Positions 56,001 through 64,000 of a stretch of DNA of 64,000 nt are shown one piece after another. Every line of letters starts with the position of its first letter. Within the stretch, counting starts at the first letter, position 1. Position numbers and translations under genes: made by a program. The stretch lies in contig JAFYRW010000048.1 in NCBI GenBank assembly GCA_017546785.1, positions 1 to 64,000 of the forward strand, written 5' to 3'. A model generated the notes under the pieces. It had not been told where the DNA came from. It did no database searches and saw nothing but the letters and a program-made list of their open reading frames with translations. The DNA comes from Bacteroidaceae bacterium. GTDB lineage: Bacteria; Bacteroidota; Bacteroidia; Bacteroidales; Bacteroidaceae.

Positions 56001-59000
56001 CTTATACGCCTCGTATGCTTCTGCGTTGAACACCTTCTTACCATCTACCACATCATACATCGCCTCCTTAACAGCCATCTCCCTGTTACGTTCAATACCG
56101 TGTTTAGCATTGGCATATCTCTCAAGGTCCTTTTCGCTAATGTCCTTATCTGTCAGAATTCTACCTAAGAACTTAAGGAATGGATTCATCAGCTGCACCT
56201 CAAATCGGTCCATCTTATTTCTATTGCGCGATGGCACCGTATTCGTGAAGTTAAAGAAATCCGCAGTGTCCACTATCACGCGGCCCACCTCCTTTTGAAT
56301 CTCCTCTTGTGCCACCTTCATCGAGCGAGTAGCATCAATCCATCCCTCTTTGAATTGGTTCCATATACCCTCCACACGTTGGTCATATCTATTGGAGAGT
56401 CCATCGTTTGCAACCTCTCTGAATCTATTAGCCCTATCACCCGTATTCGTTTTATCCTCCATAGCAATATCCTCAATCTCCGCTATAGGTCCACGTTGCA
56501 GGCGATTATAGCTCTTCCACAGCATATAACGAAGCTCGCCATCCGACACATTCACATTAGCGAATCGTCTAAAGAAATCGCGTAACCACTGTTTAATAGC
56601 ATTCCACACCCCACTGTAGCCATCGAACCCACGTTCAGCCAAAGAAGCAATATACTCCTCGGTGCATTCTCTCAGAGTCATCGCCCTGCCCTCGCGTATA
56701 GAGCTAAGGAAACGATAATCAATAGCATGCTTCATCTCAGGCGCAGCATTCTCATACACAAAGTCAAGGAAACCATCGAACGCCTCACCCATCACACCAC
56801 GCAAGCCTTTATGCCCCACAAGTTCGTGTAGCGCAGTCTCTATCGCATCATCAAGCGAAATGTTGTTAGGCAGCACAATAACCACCTCACCGGTTTTAGT
56901 GTCATACCAACCCTTAGCCTTTTTCTGTCTCTCGTCAAGGCCTGCGGTGTCCTCAATAATCTTTATCGGAGTATTCAGCTTCTCGCCAAGGGAGTTTATT
57001 GCCCCCTTAGTCATTGCCACCTCATCGCCATCCTGTTGCGAAAGAATTTCCTCTGTTGCTTGCTCGTTCGCAGATTTTGAATTACCTTTGTCGGCAGAAG
57101 GAGCATTTGAATCATTTGTCCGTGCGCTTGATTGCGTGTCGCCTATTGGCATCTGCGGGGTTTGATTCGATGCTTTTTTGTTTGTATAAAAGTCATTAAA
57201 GACCTCACCCTTCTCTTTCACCTCGGTAACTACTGTATATCTTGTTCCGTTACCATCAGTCAAACGATAAACAGCAAGTTTTGTATTTCCTCGCTTATTC
57301 TCTGTTCTTTCTCCATTAGCAAGTATCTCAGGAATAAGCAGAATATCATCAGTTGTTATTGCACCGCTACCGGTATTATAGTGTCGGTACAGCGAATGTT
57401 TAGTACCTGCGTGCGCCTCATTACCCTGTCGCATAACAACCTTTCTCTCGTTGCCCTCTTTTGTCTTGACAGAAATTGTCAAATTATCAGCCTTGCCGCC
57501 GAACACATCAGCAACAACTCTCTGTTCAGGCGATAATTCTCTTGCGTCAAGCTCCGAGGCCACCTGTGCCATACGCGCATCAACGCGGCTACCCATCATC
57601 GCACTTGTCCCTTGGTTATCAAACAAGAATATCTGATCCTCCTTTGCCACATCTGCTGTCTCCTCGGCAAGAGAGTTTCTGCGCTCCTCGGGAGTCATAC
57701 CCATACGCTCCTGAACATTGCGGCTCTCCACCTCACCGGCAGTACGCTTGTATTGTTCAAAGGCAGAAGGCATATTCTCATAATCCTCCACAAGAGCATC
57801 GATATTCTCATACCCGTATTTTCTTGCCACCTTCTGCAAATTCTCGGCATATCCCTCTTTCACCGACATCTCGGTATAAGGAATCTTCTTATTAAGCGCA
57901 TCGCGCAGGCTCTGCACATCACTAATAGCACTGCCATTCAGCAGGTCGCCATTCGTCATAAAGTTAAGACTATCCAACACAGCACCGCGCACGTCGGCAA
58001 AACGTTCTACGTTCGAACCCAAGGCAAACCCTTCAATATGCTGCACAGCGTGCTGTATCTCGTGGTTAAGCGTAGAGGTCAGCTTGTCAATACTCTCTCT
58101 GCGGTTGAATCGTATAACCTTATCATCGTAGTTATGCGATCCCACCGTGCCGGGCTCCATCTCCTCGAAAGTAACGTAATACTCTCTCAGCCCAGGATAA
58201 GCATCAAACAACGCCTCATCATCAACCAGCTTGTCGAGTCTCACAGTGGCATCAATATCCACTCTACCCTTTTCAATGAATCCCGCAACAGGATACCTCT
58301 TGTTATCGTTAAGGCCAAACAGTTGTGCCTCGCGGTTCACCTTCGCATCCTCTGTCTCGTACCTCCATTTACCGTCGGCACCACGCTCCCAACCCGTAGC
58401 AAGTTTAATGGTCTTGGCATCTTTGCCTCGGCTCTCCATATACTTTGCATTCGTCAGGTTGCTTATTCTGTTACCTATCTCTCTCTCTTTCTCACCCATC
58501 AAGTCAGCAACAATGCCCTCAACAGTATCAGTGCTCATTGTATGGTACTCATTAAGCACACGCCCCGTATTTGTTACCGAATGGTCCGACAGTCTTATCT
58601 TCTTAAGCACCTCACCACTTTTCGAGCGAACAATAATGTAGTTCGACATTCCGAACGATGTTCTGCTCTTCGATATTGTTGTATCGAATCCACGCTCATT
58701 AAGTGCCTCGGCCAATTCCTCGGTTCGGGTGTTCATCTTCTCCTCACGCTGCTCGGTGCTTACCCCTCTTCTTGGCGTAAAGTTAAAGTCTCCATTCTCC
58801 TCCTCTCTGCGGTCAAGACTCCTTGCGCCCTTCTCGCCAATGAACATTCCCTCCATCGGGCTGTTCTCAACATTAGGGTTCACACCCTCGTAGAAGTCAC
58901 CAATAACACTATCGACAAACTCTATCCACGCAGGGGCATCACTCTCAAGCTCGCCTTTTACAGGCATACCAAGCAACTCCTTGACTTTGTTCCAAAAGTC

Positions 59001-62000
59001 GCTCAGAGCCTGCTTCACACTCTCCCAGCCGGCAATCTTCTTAATCTTCTCTATAACATTCCTCTCGGCTTCAATATCAGCCTGGGCACGCTCCATAGCT
59101 CGGCGGTAGTTCTCCGCACCACTCAAACGAGAGAGAACCTCACTCGCCACGCGGTTATCATCGTTCCAAATGTCGCGGTAAGCCTCGTCAGCCATCACCT
59201 CGGCCCACACCTGCGATAGTTTCATAGCTCCTACTATCTCAGTCCACAGCTCGGGATTGCGCTGTTCCACTGCACTTGCCCACAGGTGAGTGTACTCGTG
59301 AACAGGAGTGTTAGGGTTAACACCATCGGGAGTCAGGTATATCTTGCCATCCACTGCCCAACCATAAACCGTACCATTGGATGTGCGAAGGAACTCAACG
59401 CGGTCGGTTATCTGCGCGTCGTTCTCATTGAAGATGACATAATTCCTTGCGCCATCAGCACGACCACCAGTTGTAGCATTGGCCGGGTAACTGATACCCA
59501 CAAAGCCCATATCACTTAAGAATAGGCTTGCCTGCTTGTCACCGCCAAGAGCATCGGATAATTCAGCATACAAATCCTTACCTTTGGCATTTATATTCAA
59601 AACAGCTATCTTGTCATCACGCGAATAAGCAAGATGATTCATCTCGGGTTCAATCTCAAACCCAATGCTTTGCAGACCATTTGCTATACGCTCTTGTATC
59701 TCGCCATTTATACGTTCCTCCCAGTGCAGATAATTACTACCGTTATCGTCGGGGATTTCAACTGTGTAGAGGTTTGCCTTTACCTTTGACTCGGGCAAGA
59801 ACTTACCTGTCTCTATAATCTTTATTTGAGCCTTGACGCGCTTCTTGTCGCTCCAACTTTCATTAAGAAGATTTCTTAATTCTTCAAGTGCAGCATTTTT
59901 ATCCCCGTTGTTTGAAGCTAAGGTTTGTCTTGCAAGATTGTTTATAATCGCATTTTCCTTATGTTTTTCTGAGATGTTTTTATCTCGCATTGTTGAAGCA
60001 TAAGTTCTTCCAATACCCTCAACCTCGGTCACATAAGTACCCCAGCCATAGGCCTGTGCACCCTCGCCTGTACCCATAAACGAATGGTCAAACTTGTCAA
60101 ACTTCGCACCGCTGCCGTGGAAAACAGTCATCATTTCGGGAATATTAACCTCCTCACGCTGTGCAAGCCCGGTGTTATCCTTATACTCTCCACTGTAAAG
60201 AGCCTGCTTGATGGATTTAAGTATCTCTACAAGCGGCTTGCCTTCAGCCTTACTGATTTTCTTATCAGAGTAGAAGAATTCAACCAAATGCGCATCACCG
60301 TCGTTTGTGATACCAGCGTTAGGTTTACGCGATATTACTATACTAATGCCATTGTTTATACCTGCATTATCATAGTTTGACACCTTTACATTGTGGTCTG
60401 CTAAACGTATTCTAACAGGAATTCCATTCACAGTTACAATATCTGCATACTCACTTTTACTACCGTGACGTACAGCGCGTAAAATTCGGGCAACATCTCC
60501 AATGAAAGTTTTTGCAGAATTCCCCTTATTTTCATACTCGGCTATTGCATTATCAATATCTTTTAGTATATTTGCACCATCATCACTTGAAATGACAGTG
60601 CCTTTGAAAGAAGATTCGTCTTCCGGTAGCGCGGTTTCAGGTGATTTTCTTTTTTGCATCTCTGCAAGTTCCAGCATATCATTTACCTGCTCCTCGGTAG
60701 CCATCACCACCTCAACGCCAGTCTTTGCAAGCGCGTTCATAGTCTCCTTGGTAGCACGCTCAAAAGCCTCTGTTCCCTCGTCAAGGAACAAAGTACCTTG
60801 TTGCAGTTCTGCTTGTGTGGTATTCGTTTCATTGTCTGCTAATTTCTGTAAAGCTCCTTCTAAACCATCAAAAGCGTGTTCGTTGCCAAGCGCCTCAACA
60901 GTATATTCGTTTGCATCGCTCAAAATATCTTTTAAGCGCAGCACAATTTCATCGTGCCAATCTTCAATCCCAGCCCAACCATCGAACTTGGAGACAATCT
61001 CCCTTTGCGCATCATTAGGCTCTTTACCGCTCTCAAGCAACTGCTTCACTGTTTCTATGGCAGCAAAGTTATTCTTTATACGTTCCTCAATTTCACTTTT
61101 TACCGATTCCTCAATCTCCTTTTTACGCTTCTTAAGAGCCTTCTCAATGTAGTCGAACGCCTTGTAGTTGGGATTCTCCTTGTACCCTTTACGGTTTCCC
61201 GCCTTTATAGCATCTTTATTCCCCTGCATACTTCTTATGGTGCTATCCAGCGCAGGAATATCGGCAGGTAACAACTTGCTCAGATAGTCATTGAATCTAC
61301 CCTCCCACTCTTTCATCGCCTCGGCATCACCCTCTGTAATAGCCTTGCTGTAGTCGCTCACTCTCGGGGGCAACCCTATACGCTGTTGGCGTTCATCGGC
61401 TACACGGTTCTGCTCCCTTAGCTCTTCTATTACATCTTTTTCGCCCCCGTTTTCGGCAATTTCGCCACTTTCTTGTAAATTCTCTTGCGAATTAGCAGAT
61501 TGTATTGTACTTTCGTCGGTAGAAACGGTAGGCTCACCGTTGGGTTCTGTGGTAGAAATGCCGCTCTTCTCTTCCACAGAAAGCGAAGAGCCTGTCGAAA
61601 TGGCATTGTTCGGTTGTTGAGGTTCGGTCTTAGCAACCGTTTCTTTTTTATTAGAATACCCCTTCCGAAACACACCGCCACTATTAACATTCCAATAGGA
61701 ACCATCACGAGATAATTCTATAAACAACGTATTATCGTGCTTATCAGTGACTTGAATAAGATAGGTGATGCTTTGTATATTATCTCGACGTTTGCCGACA
61801 CGGATATTATTCTCATCATAGTTTTGAGCAACAAAAGACACAAAATCTTTTACCGATTCAAATCCGGCATTTTTTATTTGTTCACCGTGATTTGCTTCGA
61901 TATGAAGAAGACCATAACCTTTACCATTCTCGTCTTGATATCCCTCACTCAGTTTTATAGGTGCAGCCGGTAGCCCCGTATTGTCGGTAATCTCGCCAAA

Positions 62001-64000
62001 TGTAGTAGTACCATTAGAGGAGACAACAAAAGGAAGCCCATTCTCATCAACCTCACCTGATAACAACACGCCTCTCTGTCCGGGAGCGTTTCCATCCTCG
62101 GCAACCATTTCGAGATTATCCTCGGATTGGTTGTTCGGTCTTTCCAAACCACCACTTTCCTCCTTGGTTTTTGCTCTCCACTCTTGGTGAACATTGTCGT
62201 TTACAAGCAAATTCTCTTCCAAAAAGTCCATCGCCTGCTCCACAGTAATCTTGCCTTCTTTAACCGCGTCAAGGACTTTATACAAAGCGTCAAGAACAGC
62301 GACGCCAGCTTTAGTATTGTGTGCTGTAGAAACAATCGCATCGTGCAACTGCTCTTTAGTTCCCTTTGCTTCAAAGACAGCTCTTGCCTTCTTTCTTATA
62401 ATTTCAGCTTGGACATGAGATAAGTCCTCTGTAACATCAGCAGTATTGCGTCTATTACTAATTACACCAACAGGAGGTTCGCCTACTCCTATAATACCGG
62501 CATCCTGCAATGCAACTCGATAGCCAGGAACGCCCTGTTCTACCGGTGCAACCTCTGCGGTCTCTGTAACCACTGCTGATGGCTCTTCCTCAACAGGTGC
62601 ACTCTCAACAACAGGAGCCTGTGTTTCCTCAGCAACGGGAGAAGCCTCCGCAACCTCACTAACACTCTCTTGTGGAGCAAGCAAAGATTTCACGCTCTCC
62701 CAATAAGCAATCTGCTCATCCATCTCAAGAGCCTCAATAGGGTCGGCCTTCTCCTGTGCCGCCTGAATATTCGCAATATACTTGTCAGCAGTAGCAATCT
62801 GCTTTGCAACATCGTCAGTCAATAGCTGGATATACTCCGCAGTCACCGCAGGCTCAACCTTTGTAAACTGCTTCTTCTTGCCCTCAATAGGAATCAACGC
62901 CTCAAGTTCCGCTCTTCGCGCCTTCTTGTCAACCACAGGAGCAACAGAGTTATTCTCCTGTTCAACCGACACAGCAGCACCGTTTTCTGCTGTCACATTT
63001 CCGTTTTCAGCCGGCGCACCCTGCTGTTCATTTACCTCCAGCTCAGCATTCAACTCGCTATCTATCTCCATATGTTTTGCAGCCTTCAAATCCTCCGCGC
63101 TCTCGGTATTAACAGCTGCTGTAAAGTTCTTTGCCGCCACCTGCTCGGTGTGTTCGTCGGGGAATGTTATATACAGCGCGTCCGACGAAGCATCATAGTC
63201 CACCGTGCCGTTATCATTCAGCACCACGTTACCACCGGTAATGAACACCTCCTCGCCATTATAAATAGTAGAATACACATTGCCATCTACCTTGTTAGCA
63301 TTCTTGTCAATGCTCTTATCCACCTCAGCATATTTCTCCTCTCGTCTATCCTGAATGCTCGCACGCATACCCTCTACAAAAGCCTTTTCCCTCTTATAGT
63401 TGTTTATCGCTTGCAGAGTCTGTTCATCACCCATAGCCAACTCCTCAGCCGAATGCTCTCTAAGGAACAACTCTATATCCGCCTCGCTACCCCAACCTAA
63501 ACGGCTACGCATCTCCTCCTCCGCTCTCTGCAGTGCAGTTCTCGCCACCTGCCTATTCTCAGGTGTCGGCTCAGTCTCTGTGCCTTGCGTGAATGCAGCC
63601 TCCAGTTCGGCATCCTCCTCTGTTGCCAACACATCGAGCACCGACGTAGATACATCACTCTTAAGTTTCGCAGCGGCATATTTCATTATAGCTGTCTTTT
63701 GTTCTTTGGGTAGCTCCGACTCATCTACATACTTCAATATAGCATTCATAGTCGCCTCGTCAGCATTATCCAACGCATCTATATACTCAGCAGCATCTTC
63801 ACCCATCAACTCCTCAACCACTCTTCTTGCGCGATTCAACTCTCTACCCATTCTATATCTCTCGGTGTAGTATCCTCCCACCGCTCCCGCGGTCTGAACA
63901 GCACCCATTGTTACACCCGGAGCGAGCACAGCCAAGAATGTCGTAGCAAGGTTATCCCTGTCGAACACATCTTTTATCTCCTGATCGCCTACGAATACAG
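53049..64000 (-). CDS. Giant polyvalent virion protein, 5' end outside the window
   Basis: At least 3,649 codons; the frame is open to the right edge (VFVGDQEIKDVF precedes a GTG at 63968), so the true start lies beyond. Counting from GTG 63968: acidic helical region 1-450; a nuclease-toxin-like (PBECR-type) domain about 680-770; an ADP-ribosyltransferase-like domain about 1,280-1,460 (VFHGSGAKFDKF...NYVIFNEND); zincin motifs HEYTH (1,557), HEIQH (1,969) and HELVGH (2,381); a second nuclease-like domain about 2,180-2,260 (KHSLYRHYNTGSG); large helical LPD-type region about 2,900-3,250 with hydrophobic helices. Such polyvalent proteins are thought to be injected with phage DNA to protect it or alter the host. 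Confidence 0.8.
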   Translation of the reverse strand, partial: VFVGDQEIKDVFDRDNLATTFLAVLAPGVTMGAVQTAGAVGGYYTERYRMGRELNRARRVVEELMGEDAAEYIDALDNADEATMNAILKYVDESELPKEQKTAIMKYAAAKLKSDVSTSVLDVLATEEDAELEAAFTQGTETEPTPENRQVARTALQRAEEEMRSRLGWGSEADIELFLREHSAEELAMGDEQTLQAINNYKREKAFVEGMRASIQDRREEKYAEVDKSIDKNANKVDGNVYSTIYNGEEVFITGGNVVLNDNGTVDYDASSDALYITFPDEHTEQVAAKNFTAAVNTESAEDLKAAKHMEIDSELNAELEVNEQQGAPAENGNVTAENGAAVSVEQENNSVAPVVDKKARRAELEALIPIEGKKKQFTKVEPAVTAEYIQLLTDDVAKQIATADKYIANIQAAQEKADPIEALEMDEQIAYWESVKSLLAPQESVSEVAEASPVAEETQAPVVESAPVEEEPSAVVTETAEVAPVEQGVPGYRVALQDAGIIGVGEPPVGVISNRRNTADVTEDLSHVQAEIIRKKARAVFEAKGTKEQLHDAIVSTAHNTKAGVAVLDALYKVLDAVKEGKITVEQAMDFLEENLLVNDNVHQEWRAKTKEESGGLERPNNQSEDNLEMVAEDGNAPGQRGVLLSGEVDENGLPFVVSSNGTTTFGEITDNTGLPAAPIKLSEGYQDENGKGYGLLHIEANHGEQIKNAGFESVKDFVSFVAQNYDENNIRVGKRRDNIQSITYLIQVTDKHDNTLFIELSRDGSYWNVNSGGVFRKGYSNKKETVAKTEPQQPNNAISTGSSLSVEEKSGISTTEPNGEPTVSTDESTIQSANSQENLQESGEIAENGGEKDVIEELREQNRVADERQQRIGLPPRVSDYSKAITEGDAEAMKEWEGRFNDYLSKLLPADIPALDSTIRSMQGNKDAIKAGNRKGYKENPNYKAFDYIEKALKKRKKEIEESVKSEIEERIKNNFAAIETVKQLLESGKEPNDAQREIVSKFDGWAGIEDWHDEIVLRLKDILSDANEYTVEALGNEHAFDGLEGALQKLADNETNTTQAELQQGTLFLDEGTEAFERATKETMNALAKTGVEVVMATEEQVNDMLELAEMQKRKSPETALPEDESSFKGTVISSDDGANILKDIDNAIAEYENKGNSAKTFIGDVARILRAVRHGSKSEYADIVTVNGIPVRIRLADHNVKVSNYDNAGINNGISIVISRKPNAGITNDGDAHLVEFFYSDKKISKAEGKPLVEILKSIKQALYSGEYKDNTGLAQREEVNIPEMMTVFHGSGAKFDKFDHSFMGTGEGAQAYGWGTYVTEVEGIGRTYASTMRDKNISEKHKENAIINNLARQTLASNNGDKNAALEELRNLLNESWSDKKRVKAQIKIIETGKFLPESKVKANLYTVEIPDDNGSNYLHWEERINGEIQERIANGLQSIGFEIEPEMNHLAYSRDDKIAVLNINAKGKDLYAELSDALGGDKQASLFLSDMGFVGISYPANATTGGRADGARNYVIFNENDAQITDRVEFLRTSNGTVYGWAVDGKIYLTPDGVNPNTPVHEYTHLWASAVEQRNPELWTEIVGAMKLSQVWAEVMADEAYRDIWNDDNRVASEVLSRLSGAENYRRAMERAQADIEAERNVIEKIKKIAGWESVKQALSDFWNKVKELLGMPVKGELESDAPAWIEFVDSVIGDFYEGVNPNVENSPMEGMFIGEKGARSLDRREEENGDFNFTPRRGVSTEQREEKMNTRTEELAEALNERGFDTTISKSRTSFGMSNYIIVRSKSGEVLKKIRLSDHSVTNTGRVLNEYHTMSTDTVEGIVADLMGEKEREIGNRISNLTNAKYMESRGKDAKTIKLATGWERGADGKWRYETEDAKVNREAQLFGLNDNKRYPVAGFIEKGRVDIDATVRLDKLVDDEALFDAYPGLREYYVTFEEMEPGTVGSHNYDDKVIRFNRRESIDKLTSTLNHEIQHAVQHIEGFALGSNVERFADVRGAVLDSLNFMTNGDLLNGSAISDVQSLRDALNKKIPYTEMSVKEGYAENLQKVARKYGYENIDALVEDYENMPSAFEQYKRTAGEVESRNVQERMGMTPEERRNSLAEETADVAKEDQIFLFDNQGTSAMMGSRVDARMAQVASELDARELSPEQRVVADVFGGKADNLTISVKTKEGNERKVVMRQGNEAHAGTKHSLYRHYNTGSGAITTDDILLIPEILANGERTENKRGNTKLAVYRLTDGNGTRYTVVTEVKEKGEVFNDFYTNKKASNQTPQMPIGDTQSSARTNDSNAPSADKGNSKSANEQATEEILSQQDGDEVAMTKGAINSLGEKLNTPIKIIEDTAGLDERQKKAKGWYDTKTGEVVIVLPNNISLDDAIETALHELVGHKGLRGVMGEAFDGFLDFVYENAAPEMKHAIDYRFLSSIREGRAMTLRECTEEYIASLAERGFDGYSGVWNAIKQWLRDFFRRFANVNVSDGELRYMLWKSYNRLQRGPIAEIEDIAMEDKTNTGDRANRFREVANDGLSNRYDQRVEGIWNQFKEGWIDATRSMKVAQEEIQKEVGRVIVDTADFFNFTNTVPSRNRNKMDRFEVQLMNPFLKFLGRILTDKDISEKDLERYANAKHGIERNREMAVKEAMYDVVDGKKVFNAEAYEAYKKRKGAILTNGKSWIEQQNELDALAASFGAMIKDYSGFTAIFAPDKKVKYADLRKAAVAYVAKMEAELGEEDTKTLWKHIGDINGFSQNEALESGRISKEVFDANVQRYQYYVPLRGFTETTADEMYDYVSEQKSVLNSAQKGAKGRWSEADNIFATMLNIANSEIVFGNKNLAKQRLLNCALLYKTNLLSVGEAWYEKGDNNEYSPIYPNINDAMSNEQIAAEVKAFEERCKEREKKGEVTRKRQGVELKYKSLDKWYKSQHAVSVMRNGREYTVYVNGSPRLAQAMNGLLMEQDTNKFFNVTDAINRFRAKMVTGYSPKFVVTNGVRDIQESTVYFFAKYGVSVAKKFSGNVMNIMPEIHRMFRLYEKNELDMNNEMHRYFKEFLENGGETGYSAMISIQEYEKKINDNIKAKSVLDMSKGALESAQNLVEFANRGVENVCRFAAYMTSRKNGLSVLQSVVDAKNVSVNFNRKGSGAAGNLEARKLFMFLNPAVQSLVRRVELTRKYPKRMAMVWATELALGAALPVIWNVVYDLLGGDDDEALNNYYNLSDFTRRANLCIPLSNGVVKIPLSHEARVLYSLGEVITSAINGHSKYDNVTADVINSFAQILPLNPMEGWAPGDNIGEALAMNLSPDAMKFFPEILLNKDFAGNRIHNASDFNKHLPERLRGKRGTAKVYQMVSDILSGDYERNFFDEQLGEFITPSSIEHIVKSYLGGMYSTANELIKTAQWIGGDEEYAEFKNVPIANAFYQSLEKYEAEPGERTRRDWEKAYQNFFEVVGRDYDTEKTVKGLIKNGDVEALSKLQEMENRGELLRIDIFNDGQKRLKELYEEKDAARNMKDYTLSDEIDKRIYAMKRELVTRMETLADDPMSGYLMLTERDDSEYGVRETYGDARDVNIINEFQRSIKPIIDGAKQSENRSKYTNAYSKEFEIWRKLKRCEDGISKRKKRMENNPDECDRYMMEIRKLRADAVKLINEYE

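Noticed and set aside
57612-59219. 535-codon rightward frame inside the giant polyprotein gene
   Set aside because: Antisense shadow of the polyprotein; rich in His/Leu/Ile from reversed common codons, no ribosome-binding site.
1-64000. CRISPR arrays, insertion sequences, rRNA genes
   Set aside because: No regularly spaced repeats, transposase genes or rRNA-like sequence were seen; the only tandem repeats are the 14-bp and 21-bp ones listed.

Overview
The window looks like the chromosome of a gut-type Bacteroidales bacterium (Bacteroides/Parabacteroides/Prevotella-like) carrying a large integrated, probably short-tailed prophage. The evidence for the host is Bacteroidetes-type promoters (TTTG, about 20 bp, TAnnTTTG), a PorE-like outer-membrane OmpA protein, a secreted multi-domain glycosidase with a C-terminal sorting-like tail, and phage gene families typical of Bacteroidales. 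There are no rRNA operons, insertion sequences or CRISPR arrays.

Host part, 1-10,090: an N-acetylglucosaminidase lipoprotein with LysM domains (minus); a cytidine deaminase, low-molecular-weight phosphatase and RuvC run (plus); a PorE-like protein (minus); and a 1,676-residue GH123-like plus GH33 sialidase (plus) preceded by a 14-bp tandem repeat. At about 10,089-10,133 lies the 3' half of a tRNA-Pro(GGG) gene with its terminator. This is the left attachment site. No integrase is visible, so it and the right end lie beyond 64,000 or are missing.

Phage left part, 10.1-30.8 kb: a leftward lysogeny block (S24-like repressor that lacks the usual catalytic residues, a membrane coiled-coil protein, a small protein), an operator/promoter region, then a long rightward early operon. 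That operon holds small proteins, an excisionase-like HTH protein, a roughly 690-nt structured non-coding block with tRNA-like ends, a Sak4-like ATPase, a PD-(D/E)XK nuclease, an SSB-like protein, NinB, NinG, a replication protein with internal iterons, a PcfJ-like protein, a helicase-methyltransferase fusion, a Bro-N/KilAC antirepressor, MazG, a PAPS-reductase-like protein, many small overlapping genes and a roughly 200-nt structured RNA.

Phage right part, 30.9-64 kb: leftward virion and lysis genes (giant polyvalent ejection-type protein, portal, a frameshifted tail protein, scaffold, capsid, adaptors, receptor-binding protein, PLC-like protein, spanin/holin-like proteins, lysozyme). A rightward terminase unit and two accessory islands interrupt them: a leftward membrane-protein island and a rightward KilA-N/KilAC antirepressor island.

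Most interesting is a repeated control module at about 22.76, 46.58 and 47.92 kb. Each has a strong promoter, a 55-85-nt leader ending in an intrinsic terminator, then a gene whose upstream or start region is complementary to that short leader. Two of the genes are antirepressors. The arrangement resembles the C4 antisense RNA of phages P1/P7, but is present three times and, at two loci, is combined with an interleaved (pseudoknot) stem at the start codon. All complementarities were found by eye.
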